64,000 nucleotides of DNA, taken from NCBI RefSeq assembly GCF_033473495.1, contig NC_088937.1:2418001-2482000 (forward strand), in the 5' to 3' direction. Every line of letters starts with the position of its first letter. Position 1 is the first letter of the stretch. Made by a program: the position numbers and the translations under genes. Positions 22,821 through 32,729 of the stretch are shown piece after piece. This DNA comes from Cercospora beticola. Taxonomy: Eukaryota > Ascomycota > Dothideomycetes > Mycosphaerellales > Mycosphaerellaceae. Under the pieces are notes generated by a model. The model made no database searches. It was not told where the DNA came from and worked only from the letters and a program-made list of their open reading frames with translations.

Positions 22821-22941
22821 ATGTTTCAACGACAAGCAATTGCAACTTCGACGATGGCGAAGAATGATGATGGCAGAGGGTAAGCATAGATTGCATACAT
22901 TGATGAGACTTGGTCTGACTTTGAACAGTGGATACAACTAA
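22821..22941 (+). CDS. Small spliced ORF (23 residues) ending GRGGYN
   Basis: Exon 22821-22879, a 49-nt intron with GTAAGC donor and AACAG acceptor, then exon 22929-22941. The product starts MFQRQAIATST, has an internal Met (MAKNDD), and ends GRGGYN-stop. The intron interrupts the GRGG motif itself (after the second base of a Gly codon), and only splicing restores the match to the upstream heptapeptide. Good splice signals and the shared C-terminus argue for a real short coding transcript. The two ORFs may belong to one mRNA. Function unknown. Confidence 0.35.
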
Positions 22942-23940
22942 GTCATTCTGGCAATGGAGTACTTCCAGTCAATCGCGGAGCTAGACTCGGCTGGAATTTT
23001 TCGAGGCGACCTTCGACTCTTTCTTAATCATAATGGGACTGGTCTCGATTTCTTGGATTCAACGATATTATGGGCTAGTAATAGTGCATTGAGGACGACC
23101 TGGTAGATCCAGGAAGATCGATTTGTTTTGCTGGGCAAATGCGGGTTGTGTTCGAGAGTAATTCAAGGCATCGGAGCGGCATTGCGAGGCGTTTGGGAAA
23201 GAACAATAGACATGTTTTGGGCTCATCTACACATAGAGAAAAGCGGGATGCGCAGGCATAGGATGGCGATTTGATTCTCTGCTGGACGGGAAATACATCT
23301 TTTGCAGCTTTTACCATAGCGGGACAATTGGCAAGGCACATTTGGAATCAACGAGTTTTGAGATACATTTCCACTACTTCGACATCACCTATATCACTAA
23401 TGACCCGCCGCAATGAGGGGGACAATTTCGCACTCGGCATACTGGCTTTGGATATGCCAAGAAGATGGTCTGGGTTGGCTAGCTCTTCATGAACAGGTAT
23501 CCCTGCTGCCGGATCGTCCGCAGTCAACATCTGCTCTCCGCAAACACTGCCACACAACAAGGTCTCAGCATACAGACAGGTCGAGACGCAAGTATCTTCG
23601 CATGAACTCCAATGGCCGACGCCTGGCTCCCTCGATCTCCGATGTCGTCTTCACTTGGCGAACGTGTGCTGTCATACCATACGCGTCCGCGGCCCAAGCC
23701 CCGTCCACAGAAGCCATGACGGACCTTGCTGCGCTGAGCCATGCCCCATCACTCCGCCACATAAGCATTACGGAGGCAATGTGTACTTTCAAAAACCTGA
23801 CAGCTGCTTCGTGTTTCACAGGCCTGCTCCAACTGGGCATCCCGTCATCCCGTCTCACGTTGTACGAGTACAACTACAGCACCCTCCACGAAAGCTGTTC
23901 AAGCTGAATTGTGATTGCTTTTTGCCCGATCGTGATCACG
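22942..23940. other. Intergenic upstream of the single-pass membrane protein
   Basis: No gene is supported. An open frame at 23413-23907 on the plus strand encodes nothing I recognise and lacks a convincing start or splice partner. The region probably holds the 3' UTR of the micro-ORF transcript and the next promoter. Confidence 0.4.
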
Positions 23941-24756
23941 ATGCCGCCTTCAGATAAGATTCCTCTCTCGACAACGGAGATTGTCATCATTGCAGTTTCA
24001 GTGGTCATCGGTGCCGTCCTGCTTTTGTCTGCGATCATATTCTGTCTGAACCGACGAAAGCGACAACGCCAGAATGTTCGATACATGCATCCAAAATTAC
24101 GAGGAGGCGGAGACGACGAGACCGAAGTGGTCGAATTCATGAAATCCGGATCTTTCGACTCCACGTATCCGAGAAGCTGTGAGCTCGACAGTAGCAGCCG
24201 ACCATGCGAGCTGGGCTACACCACAAGACCACTTTCCGAAGTTCCACGAACACTCCAGCCAGGACAGACCAATACAGCACTACCAGCGTACAGTCCACTG
24301 GCGGTTGATTTGCCCAAAGTGGAGCTCGAAGACACAAGCAGGCGAGAGCTACCGCCTTCGAAATCCGACGAAGTACTGAAGCCCAACCCTCTGAACTTCT
24401 CGCGACCAGCCCGGGACAATACACGGCTGACATGCGACACCAAAGGCTTCCAAAGCGTCGAAACAACCTCGGATCCTCGTGACGCCGCCACACCCGAAGA
24501 CGATGATGTGAAACCGGTCGATCCGAACAGAGTCAGCTCGCCGACCATCCCGACCCTACTGCAGAGTCTGCACAAGAACGAGAGTTGGACACAAAGACAG
24601 CCTAGCCCAGTCAGTCCCCTGGCAAGTCCAGATTTGACTCCTCAAAAGGGGAGGCAAAGCCGCGTGAGCTTTGCATCGCCAGTCTCTCCCTTTGAGCCAT
24701 CTGCAACTCTTGATGGCACAAGACTGGCTGCCCCATTGCGTCCTGTGAGTGGATAA
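23941..24756 (+). CDS. Single-pass membrane protein, unknown function
   Basis: Single exon, 271 residues, first ATG MPPSDKIPLSTTE. One transmembrane helix (~10-32, IVIIAVSVVIGAVLLLSAII) is followed by a basic stop-transfer NRRKRQRQ, which predicts a very short outside N-terminus and a cytoplasmic tail of ~235 residues. The tail is disordered, rich in S, T, P and charged residues, with an LPAYSPL motif (LPxY-like) and SPVSPLASP/SPVSPFEPS proline-directed phosphorylation-type sites. There is no signal peptide before the helix, so an upstream exon cannot be excluded. It ends 78 bases from the convergent mss1 gene. Confidence 0.55.
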   Translation: MPPSDKIPLSTTEIVIIAVSVVIGAVLLLSAIIFCLNRRKRQRQNVRYMHPKLRGGGDDETEVVEFMKSGSFDSTYPRSCELDSSSRPCELGYTTRPLSEVPRTLQPGQTNTALPAYSPLAVDLPKVELEDTSRRELPPSKSDEVLKPNPLNFSRPARDNTRLTCDTKGFQSVETTSDPRDAATPEDDDVKPVDPNRVSSPTIPTLLQSLHKNESWTQRQPSPVSPLASPDLTPQKGRQSRVSFASPVSPFEPSATLDGTRLAAPLRPVSG

Positions 24757-24833
24757 TGTGGAGCTCGAGATTTCTTGTGTAATGTACCAGCGAAGGCTAT
24801 GAGATACGACAGAAACGATGCAATGATTATGGT

Positions 24834-26630
24834 TCATTTTCCCACACAGAATTTCTCGAATACCACTCCTAGCACTTCTTCAACGTCGCCAGATTCGCCT
24901 TTCCCTGTGATTTTGGCGAGACAGTCAGCTGCCGCGCGTAGATGTTCTGCTGCGAGGACTATGTCGGCTTCTTCGCCTTCGTTCATAGTTGACTTCGATT
25001 CCACTTGTGCTTCTGACATGAACTGGTCTAGGGCGGCGATGCATTGATCGAGTAGCAACCGATGCCGCTCAGACGCTCCCAGGGATTCTTGCCAGATTGA
25101 CTGATCTGGGCTGTGGCCGTCGATACCGAGCTCGGGCGAGATAGCTGCTGTTAGCTTCTCGAACTCTGTGACAAGTCCTTTGAGAAACGAGCGTAAGGCA
25201 TTCCTCGCCTCATCTGTATCGAGGCACGACAAGACCTGGATCGACTCGTCGGCTACCAGTGGCAGTCTTTTCCTGATATGTTGTATGGCATCGACATCCA
25301 CGCTCGTTCCATCATGGACCAAGTCCGCTTTATTGACGACAACCACGACGTTCTTCCCTTCGCTCTTCAAACGCTCGGCCATTTGGCAGACTTCGGGGTC
25401 GAGGTTGAGGCAGATACGACCATCCTCAGTCTGTTCAAAGCTGAATACCACAACGACCAGGTCGCTCTCCTCGGCTCTGGCCTTCGCCCTCCGCATACCT
25501 TCCTGCTCGATTTGGTTGATCTTCTCGGCAGATTTTCCACTTCCCAGATCTGCCTCAATTGCGCGTCGTAAACCAGCTGTATCGCCAAAACGACAGAGAT
25601 AGCCTCCCAAATCAAGCCCGATTTCCACAATGTCACGCGTGGTACCAGCTTCGTTACTGACAATTGCCGCTTCGCGACCGACAATGCGGTTTAGCAAGGA
25701 ACTTTTGCCAGCGTTGGGCGCTCCGAGTAGTGAGATTTTGATCCCGTGACGAAGAAGCTCGCCACGTACGGCATTCTGACTGTGGATCAAGAGTGACTTG
25801 CGCAGCACTTCCACTTGCGCAGCGACAGAAGTCATAAGCTCGCTGGGACTCTCATCGAAATGCTGATCTTCACTGAAATCAATCAGAGCTTCGAGCTCGC
25901 CACGCGCATACAGCAGTTGTTGCCGCCATGCTTCATACTGTTTCGCAAGGCTTCCAGTGGTGCCGCGAACAGAAAGTCGTCTCTGTTGCTCGGTATCAGC
26001 AGCCAGTGTGTCTCCTAATGATTCCACTTGTGTCAGATCGAGCCGCTTATTCATGAAGGCCCTTCTAGTGAACTCTCCGGGCTCTGCGTATCTGATCATG
26101 CTCCCACTTGAGGTCCTGCACCTCGAGATAGCGGCAAGGATGGCTTTAACAATAGCCGGGCCACCATGGACATGGAGTTCCAGCACATCCTCACCGGTTG
26201 CCGTGGTCGGTCCTTCAAAATAGAGGACGAGGGCGCTTGAGTCTAGCACGGAGTCTTGAGACGGTGGTCCGCTTGGATCATACAGGGTTCGCACTGTTGC
26301 CACACGCGACTTAGGTGGTTTCTTGCCTGGACATAACGCGTGGTAGATTTGCAAACTTGCGGGTCCCGAAACGCGTATTACTGCAATAGCAGCTCGTCCA
26401 GGGGCGGTTGATAGCGCGTATATCGTGGGTTCGGTGTATGTGTTGCTGGCCGCTGATGCAGATCCTTTGGAGCCGACGTGCTGGGAAGCATGCAATAGGC
26501 ATTGCCGCGTACGTGTTGGCGTAACGCTGCGTGCATGTTCAAAGATCCATCTTCGTGGACTGACAAGTCCAGAGGGAGTCCGCGAACACGGTCTTGCGAT
26601 CCTAGCAAAGGATGACAGTATCTTCCTCAT
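24834..26630 (-). CDS. mss1: Mitochondrial tRNA-modification GTPase Mss1 (MnmE/GTPBP3)
   Basis: With Mto1/MnmG it forms the 5-taurinomethyl/cmnm5-type modification of wobble uridine in mitochondrial tRNAs. 598 residues from MRKILSSFARI; the basic, Ser-rich N-terminus is a mitochondrial leader. The tetrahydrofolate-binding domain starts at TIYALSTAPGRAAIAVIRVSGP. The G domain sits inside the helical domain: GAPNAGKSSLLN (~304), GTTRD, DTAGLR and NKAD. The protein ends FCVGK; the cysteine of this C-terminal CxGK motif is catalytic in MnmE. All key residues are present and the length is normal. Its upstream region carries repeat copy B. Confidence 0.95.
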   Translation of the reverse strand: MRKILSSFARIARPCSRTPSGLVSPRRWIFEHARSVTPTRTRQCLLHASQHVGSKGSASAASNTYTEPTIYALSTAPGRAAIAVIRVSGPASLQIYHALCPGKKPPKSRVATVRTLYDPSGPPSQDSVLDSSALVLYFEGPTTATGEDVLELHVHGGPAIVKAILAAISRCRTSSGSMIRYAEPGEFTRRAFMNKRLDLTQVESLGDTLAADTEQQRRLSVRGTTGSLAKQYEAWRQQLLYARGELEALIDFSEDQHFDESPSELMTSVAAQVEVLRKSLLIHSQNAVRGELLRHGIKISLLGAPNAGKSSLLNRIVGREAAIVSNEAGTTRDIVEIGLDLGGYLCRFGDTAGLRRAIEADLGSGKSAEKINQIEQEGMRRAKARAEESDLVVVVFSFEQTEDGRICLNLDPEVCQMAERLKSEGKNVVVVVNKADLVHDGTSVDVDAIQHIRKRLPLVADESIQVLSCLDTDEARNALRSFLKGLVTEFEKLTAAISPELGIDGHSPDQSIWQESLGASERHRLLLDQCIAALDQFMSEAQVESKSTMNEGEEADIVLAAEHLRAAADCLAKITGKGESGDVEEVLGVVFEKFCVGK

Positions 26631-26923
26631 CAACAGTGCTTCTGTTCTGGTATGTGTGAGCTCTGTCTGATCAGTTCAAGGAGAATGGGCAGGATCACGC
26701 GAAAACGGACCGAGAATTGGAGCAAATTGACGGAAGCCAACCGCATGTGGGGTGCGCCGATTTCAGCCCTACGATCACACAGCCTCGTGGCTTCAGCCAT
26801 CACGCTGCACTCACGGGTTACAACACCGATGGAGCGTTCTCCGGCGGAATCTACCATGTGGAAGCCACAGCGGGCCTTGCAAAATGCCATGCGCAAACTA
26901 GCAACCGGAGCTGCCGAAGATAT

Positions 26924-27078
26924 ACAAAACCTGCGTAGCATACTTTTCAATTATGTCCCTCGTGTATAGAGTACTGTAGCGCCCTACCTTGGTCTACTAT
27001 TATACTGACTGCTGTGACAGCTGGTACCTGACGAGCGTTGTGCACGATTCGTCGCTCAATATCCTCACAGACTGCCTT
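26924..27078 (+). repeat. Dispersed repeat, copy B (~155 bp)
   Basis: Second copy of the element at 20701-20856, in opposite orientation and with one single-base gap. It lies ~300 bases upstream of the mss1 start codon and ~520 bases beyond the formate dehydrogenase stop. Substitutions relative to copy A are mainly C/T and G/A, as expected from age or repeat-induced point mutation. Confidence 0.8.
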
Positions 27079-27596
27079 GCGCGTACGGCTGAACCGCAGT
27101 GCCTTGCGAGAGCCTCGTTGAGCCGTCGCACAGAGCTGGACATGTGTGCCGTGTGGTATCCAAGAGTTATTGCAGCCTGTGCCATTCCGTCCCAATCGAC
27201 TCCGTCTCCTTACACTGTGCAGTGTTGCGCGCCCGACCCCATGTCGCGGTGCGTGTGGTGCTTGCCGATGAAAAGCCGCGCACTATTGTGACCTCATCCC
27301 TAGCTCTTCATTTCGTAGCCTTCTCCACCAATACACGACATTATTGTATCGACAGGGCGGCAGTATCGGACGCGGCAGCAGGACGAAAGTCTCGCCAGCA
27401 ATCGGAGCGCAACCTTCAAGACTCATCGATGGAAGTACCCTGCGATCATCAGCAGAATGCCGCACACAACCGTATGAAATCTGAGATGGAGAGGTCTGCT
27501 CAGTAATATGCACAGAATGGTTCTTTTAACACGCTAAATACACGTTACACCAAAGGCATCGCAGGGCATCATTATTGCTCAGACCAGCCGAGTCGT

Positions 27597-29023
27597 TTAT
27601 GCCTTGTTGCGCTGACCGTAAGCCTTGGTGGCGTAGTCACCCTGGTGGACAATCAAGTCCTCAGGTCTGTAGTTTTGACGGCCGCTGAAGTACTCCTCCA
27701 AGATGTTCTTGACACCTGCGGCGTATCGGGCCTGGGCGTCGATAGATGTACCGGACATGTGAGGAACAGTTGCGTTGCCACCACCCCAGGTGGTGTAAGA
27801 GGCGTATCGGAGTGGATGATCCTTAGGAGCTGGCTGTGGGAACCACACGTCACCACCGTAACCGCGGAGCTGACCAGACTTCAGGGCCTCGGCGACGTCC
27901 TCCTTGACCACGATGGCACCACGAGCGGTGTTGACGAGCCATGAGCCTAGAACGAATTAGCCAGCGTCGAACTGGAGAGATTACTGTATACGCACCCTTC
28001 TTCATCTTGCTGATGAGTTCCTTGTTGAACAGACCGCGTGTCTTCTCGTGGAGTGGGCAGTTGATGGTGACAACATCACACTGTGCCAACATCTCCTCGA
28101 GGTTCTCGACTCTTCGGCAGCCAATCTCCTTCTCCTTCTCTGGCGACAATGGCTGGTAGTCGTAGTACAGGAGCTCCTTGCAGTCGAATGGCTTCAGTCT
28201 GCGGAGCACACGCTCACCGATACGGCCAACGGCAACGGTACCGACAACCTTGCCCTCGAGGTCGTACTCGTTCTTGGCGACGGCAGCGACGTTCCAGTCT
28301 CCAGCAGCGATCTGCTCGTGGGCTGGGACAAAGTTGCGGACGAGGACGAGGATGGTCATGACGACGTGCTCAGCAACAGATACAACGTTGGATCCAGTGA
28401 CCTCAGCAACGGTGATACCGCCATTGGTCTTGTTGGCAGCGTTGAGATCGACGTGGTCAGAACCGATACCAGCAGTGACGGCAATCTTCAGGTTCTTGGC
28501 CTTTGCGAGACGCTCGGCAGTCAGGTAACCTGGGTGGAAACTGGGGATTGTAAGCTGCTGCTACCTTCAAGTGCTTCACTCAGCTGGTGAGCTCTTACGG
28601 TGTGGTAATGATGACTTCGGCGTCAACGAGTTCCTGATCGAACTTGCTGTTCTCGCCCTCCTTGTCGGAGGTTGTCACGAGGGTGTGGCCTTGATCCTCA
28701 ATCCACTTCCTCAGGCCGAGCTCGTTCTCGGTAGTTCCGAGCAGGCGTGGCTCCTGCTTCGCGTGCTCGTGGCCCTGTTGAAATGGGTTAGCCAATTGCT
28801 TTAAGCAAGCTGGAGAAGCTTGAGGAAGGTGTATACTCACATCGTACAGGACGAGAAGAACCTTGCCCTGTTGTCGCGAGGTTGCTGTCAGCGTTCTGAT
28901 GCCTCCGAGGCTCGCCGTCTTTGAGAGCGAGGCCCCGCGGTGTGCGAAGGATGTGGTGGCGCGTTGCGAAAGCAGCGAGCTGGCTGGACGAGCAGCGCGG
29001 AGGGCGGAGCGGGCAAATACCAT
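27597..29023 (-). CDS. fdh: NAD-dependent formate dehydrogenase with mitochondrial-type leader
   Basis: Oxidises formate to CO2 with NAD+. Exons 29023-28841, 28774-28599, 28540-27996 and 27946-27597 give 417 residues. The mature part begins [33 protein letters not shown], as in fungal FDHs. Catalytic and cofactor features: [35 protein letters not shown] (dinucleotide-binding motif), [10 protein letters not shown], and the His of [15 protein letters not shown]. Many fungal FDHs I recall start near KVLLVLYDG. Here exon 1 adds ~53 residues rich in R, S and A with no acidic residue ([18 protein letters not shown]...), a mitochondrial targeting signal by composition. A TATA-like CTTATAAG is ~65 bases upstream of the ATG. 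Confidence 0.95.
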
Positions 29024-29085
29024 TGTGAAAGAGTAGAGAGTAGTCTTGAAGGGAGTTCAAGTCGACAAAAGTGCAGCCACGCGAG

Positions 29086-29093
29086 CTTATAAG
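29086..29093 (-). promoter_or_regulatory. TATA-like element of the formate dehydrogenase promoter
   Basis: CTTATAAG about 65 bases before the FDH start codon, read on the minus strand. Position and sequence fit a TATA box; no experimental support. Confidence 0.35.
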
Positions 29094-31199
29094 TAGCTGT
29101 GTAGCTTTTTGGGGGCGGGCTGGAGGCGGAGAGGAAGGCTGTTCGATCATCAATGCGTGTTAGTGGCTCCTTCCTACCCCTACATCCGACAAGCTCTGGA
29201 TCAACGCCAATTGCGGATCTCATGCGGGGGAAGACTTGCCTTGCTTCTGCTTGTTCTTGCGGTCCTGCTTCCCGAATAGTCGGCAGGGTGAGCAGTAACT
29301 AGTGGGTGCGAAACACCAGCTGGCCGCGCCTGCTCCGCTCTTATATACCTCGCGCTGCAACAGCAACACAGAGCTTGGGCACAGCTACCGTAGCAGAGCC
29401 GAAGCGCAGAGTGCGAGCCGCCGTTGGCCTCACCTAGTCGCGTCCACTGAGCGCTGGACGCGTTGGACGTCACTGGCCGCGACCCCACTCGCGATGCACC
29501 TCGCCGATGGCAAGCGCACGCTCGCAAGACAGGCCAAGGCGATGCATTGCAGGCCGTGTAGCCTGTCTGCTGCTCCGATCAATCGCACTGGAAGCGGGGT
29601 TGCCCTCCTGCCATCAACCACTGTGCTGTGTCACATCCCCGCTGCAGCGTGCGTGCGCGCAGTGCAGCCATGTGTGCTGACAGTCGAGACCGGGTGCGGG
29701 CGGAAGTATTGCGGAAGTGGTGCAACGACAGAGCCGCGAGCGCACATCGCTCATCATCGTGGACATCGCTGCCGGATTAGCTACAGCAACCACGTCGGCT
29801 AGCTTGACGGCAGTGGAGCCATGCGCAGACCGCAGCAAAAGAACAGAACGTCGAGAATGTGTGAATGCTTTGTTTTGCGGAGTCCAGAGCCTCATAGCAA
29901 CATCATCTCCCCGGGGCAACGGGAAGCCAAATGTGAGCTCTTTCTCACAGCGAGGATATTTAGCATTCTCGTCTTGCAGTCCAATGCCAGTCGTGCTCTG
30001 CCCATACTCGGAGAATATCGTGCTCACAAAATTGCTTTCTCAAACCACTTCAGAGCTGCTGCATCGTTCGATCGTTTGCTCACGTCAACCTGGGGCATCA
30101 AAGCCGTGCCGGTCTCTATTTCCACATTTGGCCGCGCGTCTGTCGACAGGGTCTACTTACGCTTCTCGGGCACTGCTCTCACACACCGTGGATGGGACAC
30201 TCGAGTCGGCACGAGCGGGTGCTGTCTCACAGTCACGCGAGTAGCTTGCACGCGTAGCAGAGCTGTTGTGAGCAGCCCCTCAGCTGTTGCCCTGGTGCGA
30301 AGCAGGAACCCGCGAAAGTTCCGACCAGCGTCCCAGCGCGAATGTCCGCTCAATCTCCGCTCGTCTAAAGTCGCGAGCTTGCAGCTGTAAATGCATGCCT
30401 TGTAGGGCTTGCACGTACCTTCGCTCAAAGCTCATTATTCGACATGCGCTTCCACCTGGCGCGGCTGGCTGAACAGTCAACAACGGTGTCGGCGGCGATG
30501 TAGCGTCCGACTCTTCAAGGCATTGCGCGATCAGGTCGCGAAGCTCATGCGAAGGGCATTGACATCACTATGGGTACCCACCAGCCATGTCAGGCGTATG
30601 TCAGGATCTGAGCGCAGCGACAGCGAATACCTGTTAGTGCAAAGAAAACCCACCAATCCATGGGCGATTCTACCAGTGGTCTGCCTGTGTCAATGGCATA
30701 TTTCGGACAGTTCTGCATGGCGAAGATCGGCAAGAAAGGTCTCCATTTGATCGCACAGCGCACAGAGACCTGTCGCAAGAAGTTCCAGCGTAGATGTCTC
30801 GATAAGAGTCGGAAGCACGACTACAGGGTAGGTCCACCGTCTGCTTATGGAGGGCAAAGGGCGTGACAGTGGACATACGAGCGGAACAACGATAGCATCG
30901 CGGTGAGTAAGACGATCGCGGATTCGCTGTGAGTTATTCGGTTGAGCGCTGGCTTGTGCGTGTTTCGTGAGGATGTGTCTGTAGCACGATCCGCCAACAG
31001 TTTGTTCGAACATTGGATGTTTGATGGAACGACGTCAGGTGCAGCTCGCGCCACAACCAGGTGGCTCAGTCGGAAATGGCTGGAGCTGAAGGGGCGGTTC
31101 TTGGCGGCGCTAGACAATCAAGCATCGGTGACGATTGCAAGCCTACGAAGTACACGACCAACAGGCAGACCACCTGTATCTCGTGCAGTGCAAATCACC
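29094..31199. other. Long intergenic region between fdh and the Mso1-like gene
   Basis: About 2.1 kb between two divergent genes. Several frames of 100-190 codons exist on both strands but none shows family resemblance, and their overlap on both strands suggests chance in GC-rich DNA. A TATATA-containing motif is at ~29342. No RNA gene is recognised. Confidence 0.4.
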
Positions 31200-31958
31200 A
31201 TGTCCTCCTATCTGAGTAACTTGCTCACCCACACGACGTCACGGTACAATTCACTGCGGCGGACCCTCCTCTCGAGCGAAGACGACGGTGACACGGAGGA
31301 TGATACACACATCTGTCGTGTCCTACGTGCACATTACACCGAGAAAGGGCGACCATTCCCACCTTGGTTGCCCCCGGATCCAAAAGAGAAGAATAAGGCG
31401 GTGCCTCAGCAGTACGGTCAACAAGGAGGCTATGGCAGTTATCTGACCAGCGCTGGCGGAAAAAGTCCATATGGGACGGCGCAAGCGCAGGGCGGTAATC
31501 GAGGCAGTTCCAGCCTGAGTGATCTGTGGGATCCACCATCTGGCGGGCAAAGCAATGTCACTGCTCAGCCACAGAGCCTACGGAACGCTCGTAGGCCTCT
31601 GAGTAATCAGCCGGCCTCCGCAAGCAGCACCAATTTGGCCCCTCCGCAGGCAAGGCCTCTGCCCTCACAGCGGGCAGGAAGCTACCAAACCATGGGATCA
31701 CAACAGACAGGTAGTCGCCCTGGCAGCGCGGTCGACCCGAGTCCACCAACGACCAGTTCTGGAGCGCCTTCCGCGGGCAGTGCCCAGGACAGGCTGAAGG
31801 CCAGATTATGGGGTGCAAAGGGCAACACCGGCCCTTCTGCTACTCCAGCGCCCAGCGGACCACAATCGTACGATCGGCCCCAAGCTGGAGGATATGGCGG
31901 TGGTGGTGCCAATCCATACGATAGGGGCGGAGGCGACGGACGTCGTTATGGGAGATGA
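31200..31958 (+). CDS. Mso1-like Sec1-binding exocytosis protein
   Basis: 252 residues. The N-terminus MSSYLSNLLTHTTSRYNSLRRTLLSSEDDGDTEDDTHICRVLRAHYTEKGRPFPPWLPPDP matches, from memory, the Mso1 Sec1-binding domain of ascomycetes. There Mso1 binds Sec1 and SNAREs at sites of secretion. The rest is disordered and Q/G/S/P-rich (QQYGQQGGYGSY), contains SLSDLWDPPS, and a conserved DRLKARLWG segment near 195-203. It ends in an RGG-like GGYGGGGANPYDRGGG tail. The ATG at 31200 is chosen because upstream in-frame sequence has no domain character. Confidence 0.8.
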   Translation: MSSYLSNLLTHTTSRYNSLRRTLLSSEDDGDTEDDTHICRVLRAHYTEKGRPFPPWLPPDPKEKNKAVPQQYGQQGGYGSYLTSAGGKSPYGTAQAQGGNRGSSSLSDLWDPPSGGQSNVTAQPQSLRNARRPLSNQPASASSTNLAPPQARPLPSQRAGSYQTMGSQQTGSRPGSAVDPSPPTTSSGAPSAGSAQDRLKARLWGAKGNTGPSATPAPSGPQSYDRPQAGGYGGGGANPYDRGGGDGRRYGR

Positions 31959-32729
31959 ATGCGAACAGATCGTGGTAATGTTGGAGATGTACTACAACAA
32001 ATGCATTGCTGGCGAAGGAGTAACTTGCACATACCAGCATTCAATATGATACGCGCAGGAATCGCGGCCACCGCTGGATAGTACCGCCGTCAGCGCGAGA
32101 AGCCTCCCTGCAGGGCTCTTCTACATTCCCCAACCTGACGATCACGCTGTGGCTCGCTAAGCGCACTCTTCTAAGGATCGTACTGAGAAGGCGAGTTCAG
32201 CGATCTGCATACGGCAGGCGACAGAAGCAGCAGCACCGTTGCTGGAATCGGACCTCTGCCCCACCAACGGGCTATCCCGAGGCTTGCCAAGCTCCTCTCA
32301 ATCCAGTATGCTCGACGACTTGCATAAACTCCAGTCCCATCGCCATGGTTCCGACAGGGCCTGCGAACGTCTAGTTTCTGGCAATCGCGGCAGATTTGTG
32401 AACTTGACACCGTGAAGCTACATTTCGGCTCGTCGCATGCCACTCAACACCCTCATCCTAGGAATTGAGTTCGACCATAGGTGTAAGCGCGATGGCGAAG
32501 CTCAATTGCGTGCTCTGCGAGAGCACATTATTGGTGTTTACACAGATCCTGGAGACCTGCGTGAGAAAGAAGCCGCATTGCGCGAGCATGATAATAAAGC
32601 ATGTGAGACACCCTGCATACAGGTAGCAGCATAGCTGTGGGGTGGAGATATAACAGTGCCCACATTTCTGGGACGAGCTCGTAGCTTTTCTGTCAATCAA
32701 GTCTTTGCAACAACCATTGAGCAGTAATC
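31959..32729. other. Intergenic between the Mso1-like gene and the monooxygenase
   Basis: 3' UTR and promoter sequence. No gene is supported. Confidence 0.45.

Noticed and set aside
29302..30390. Plus-strand frames of 166 and 189 codons between fdh and the Mso1-like gene
   Set aside because: Overlapping frames occur on both strands, with no domain, no splice partners and no composition typical of neighbouring genes.
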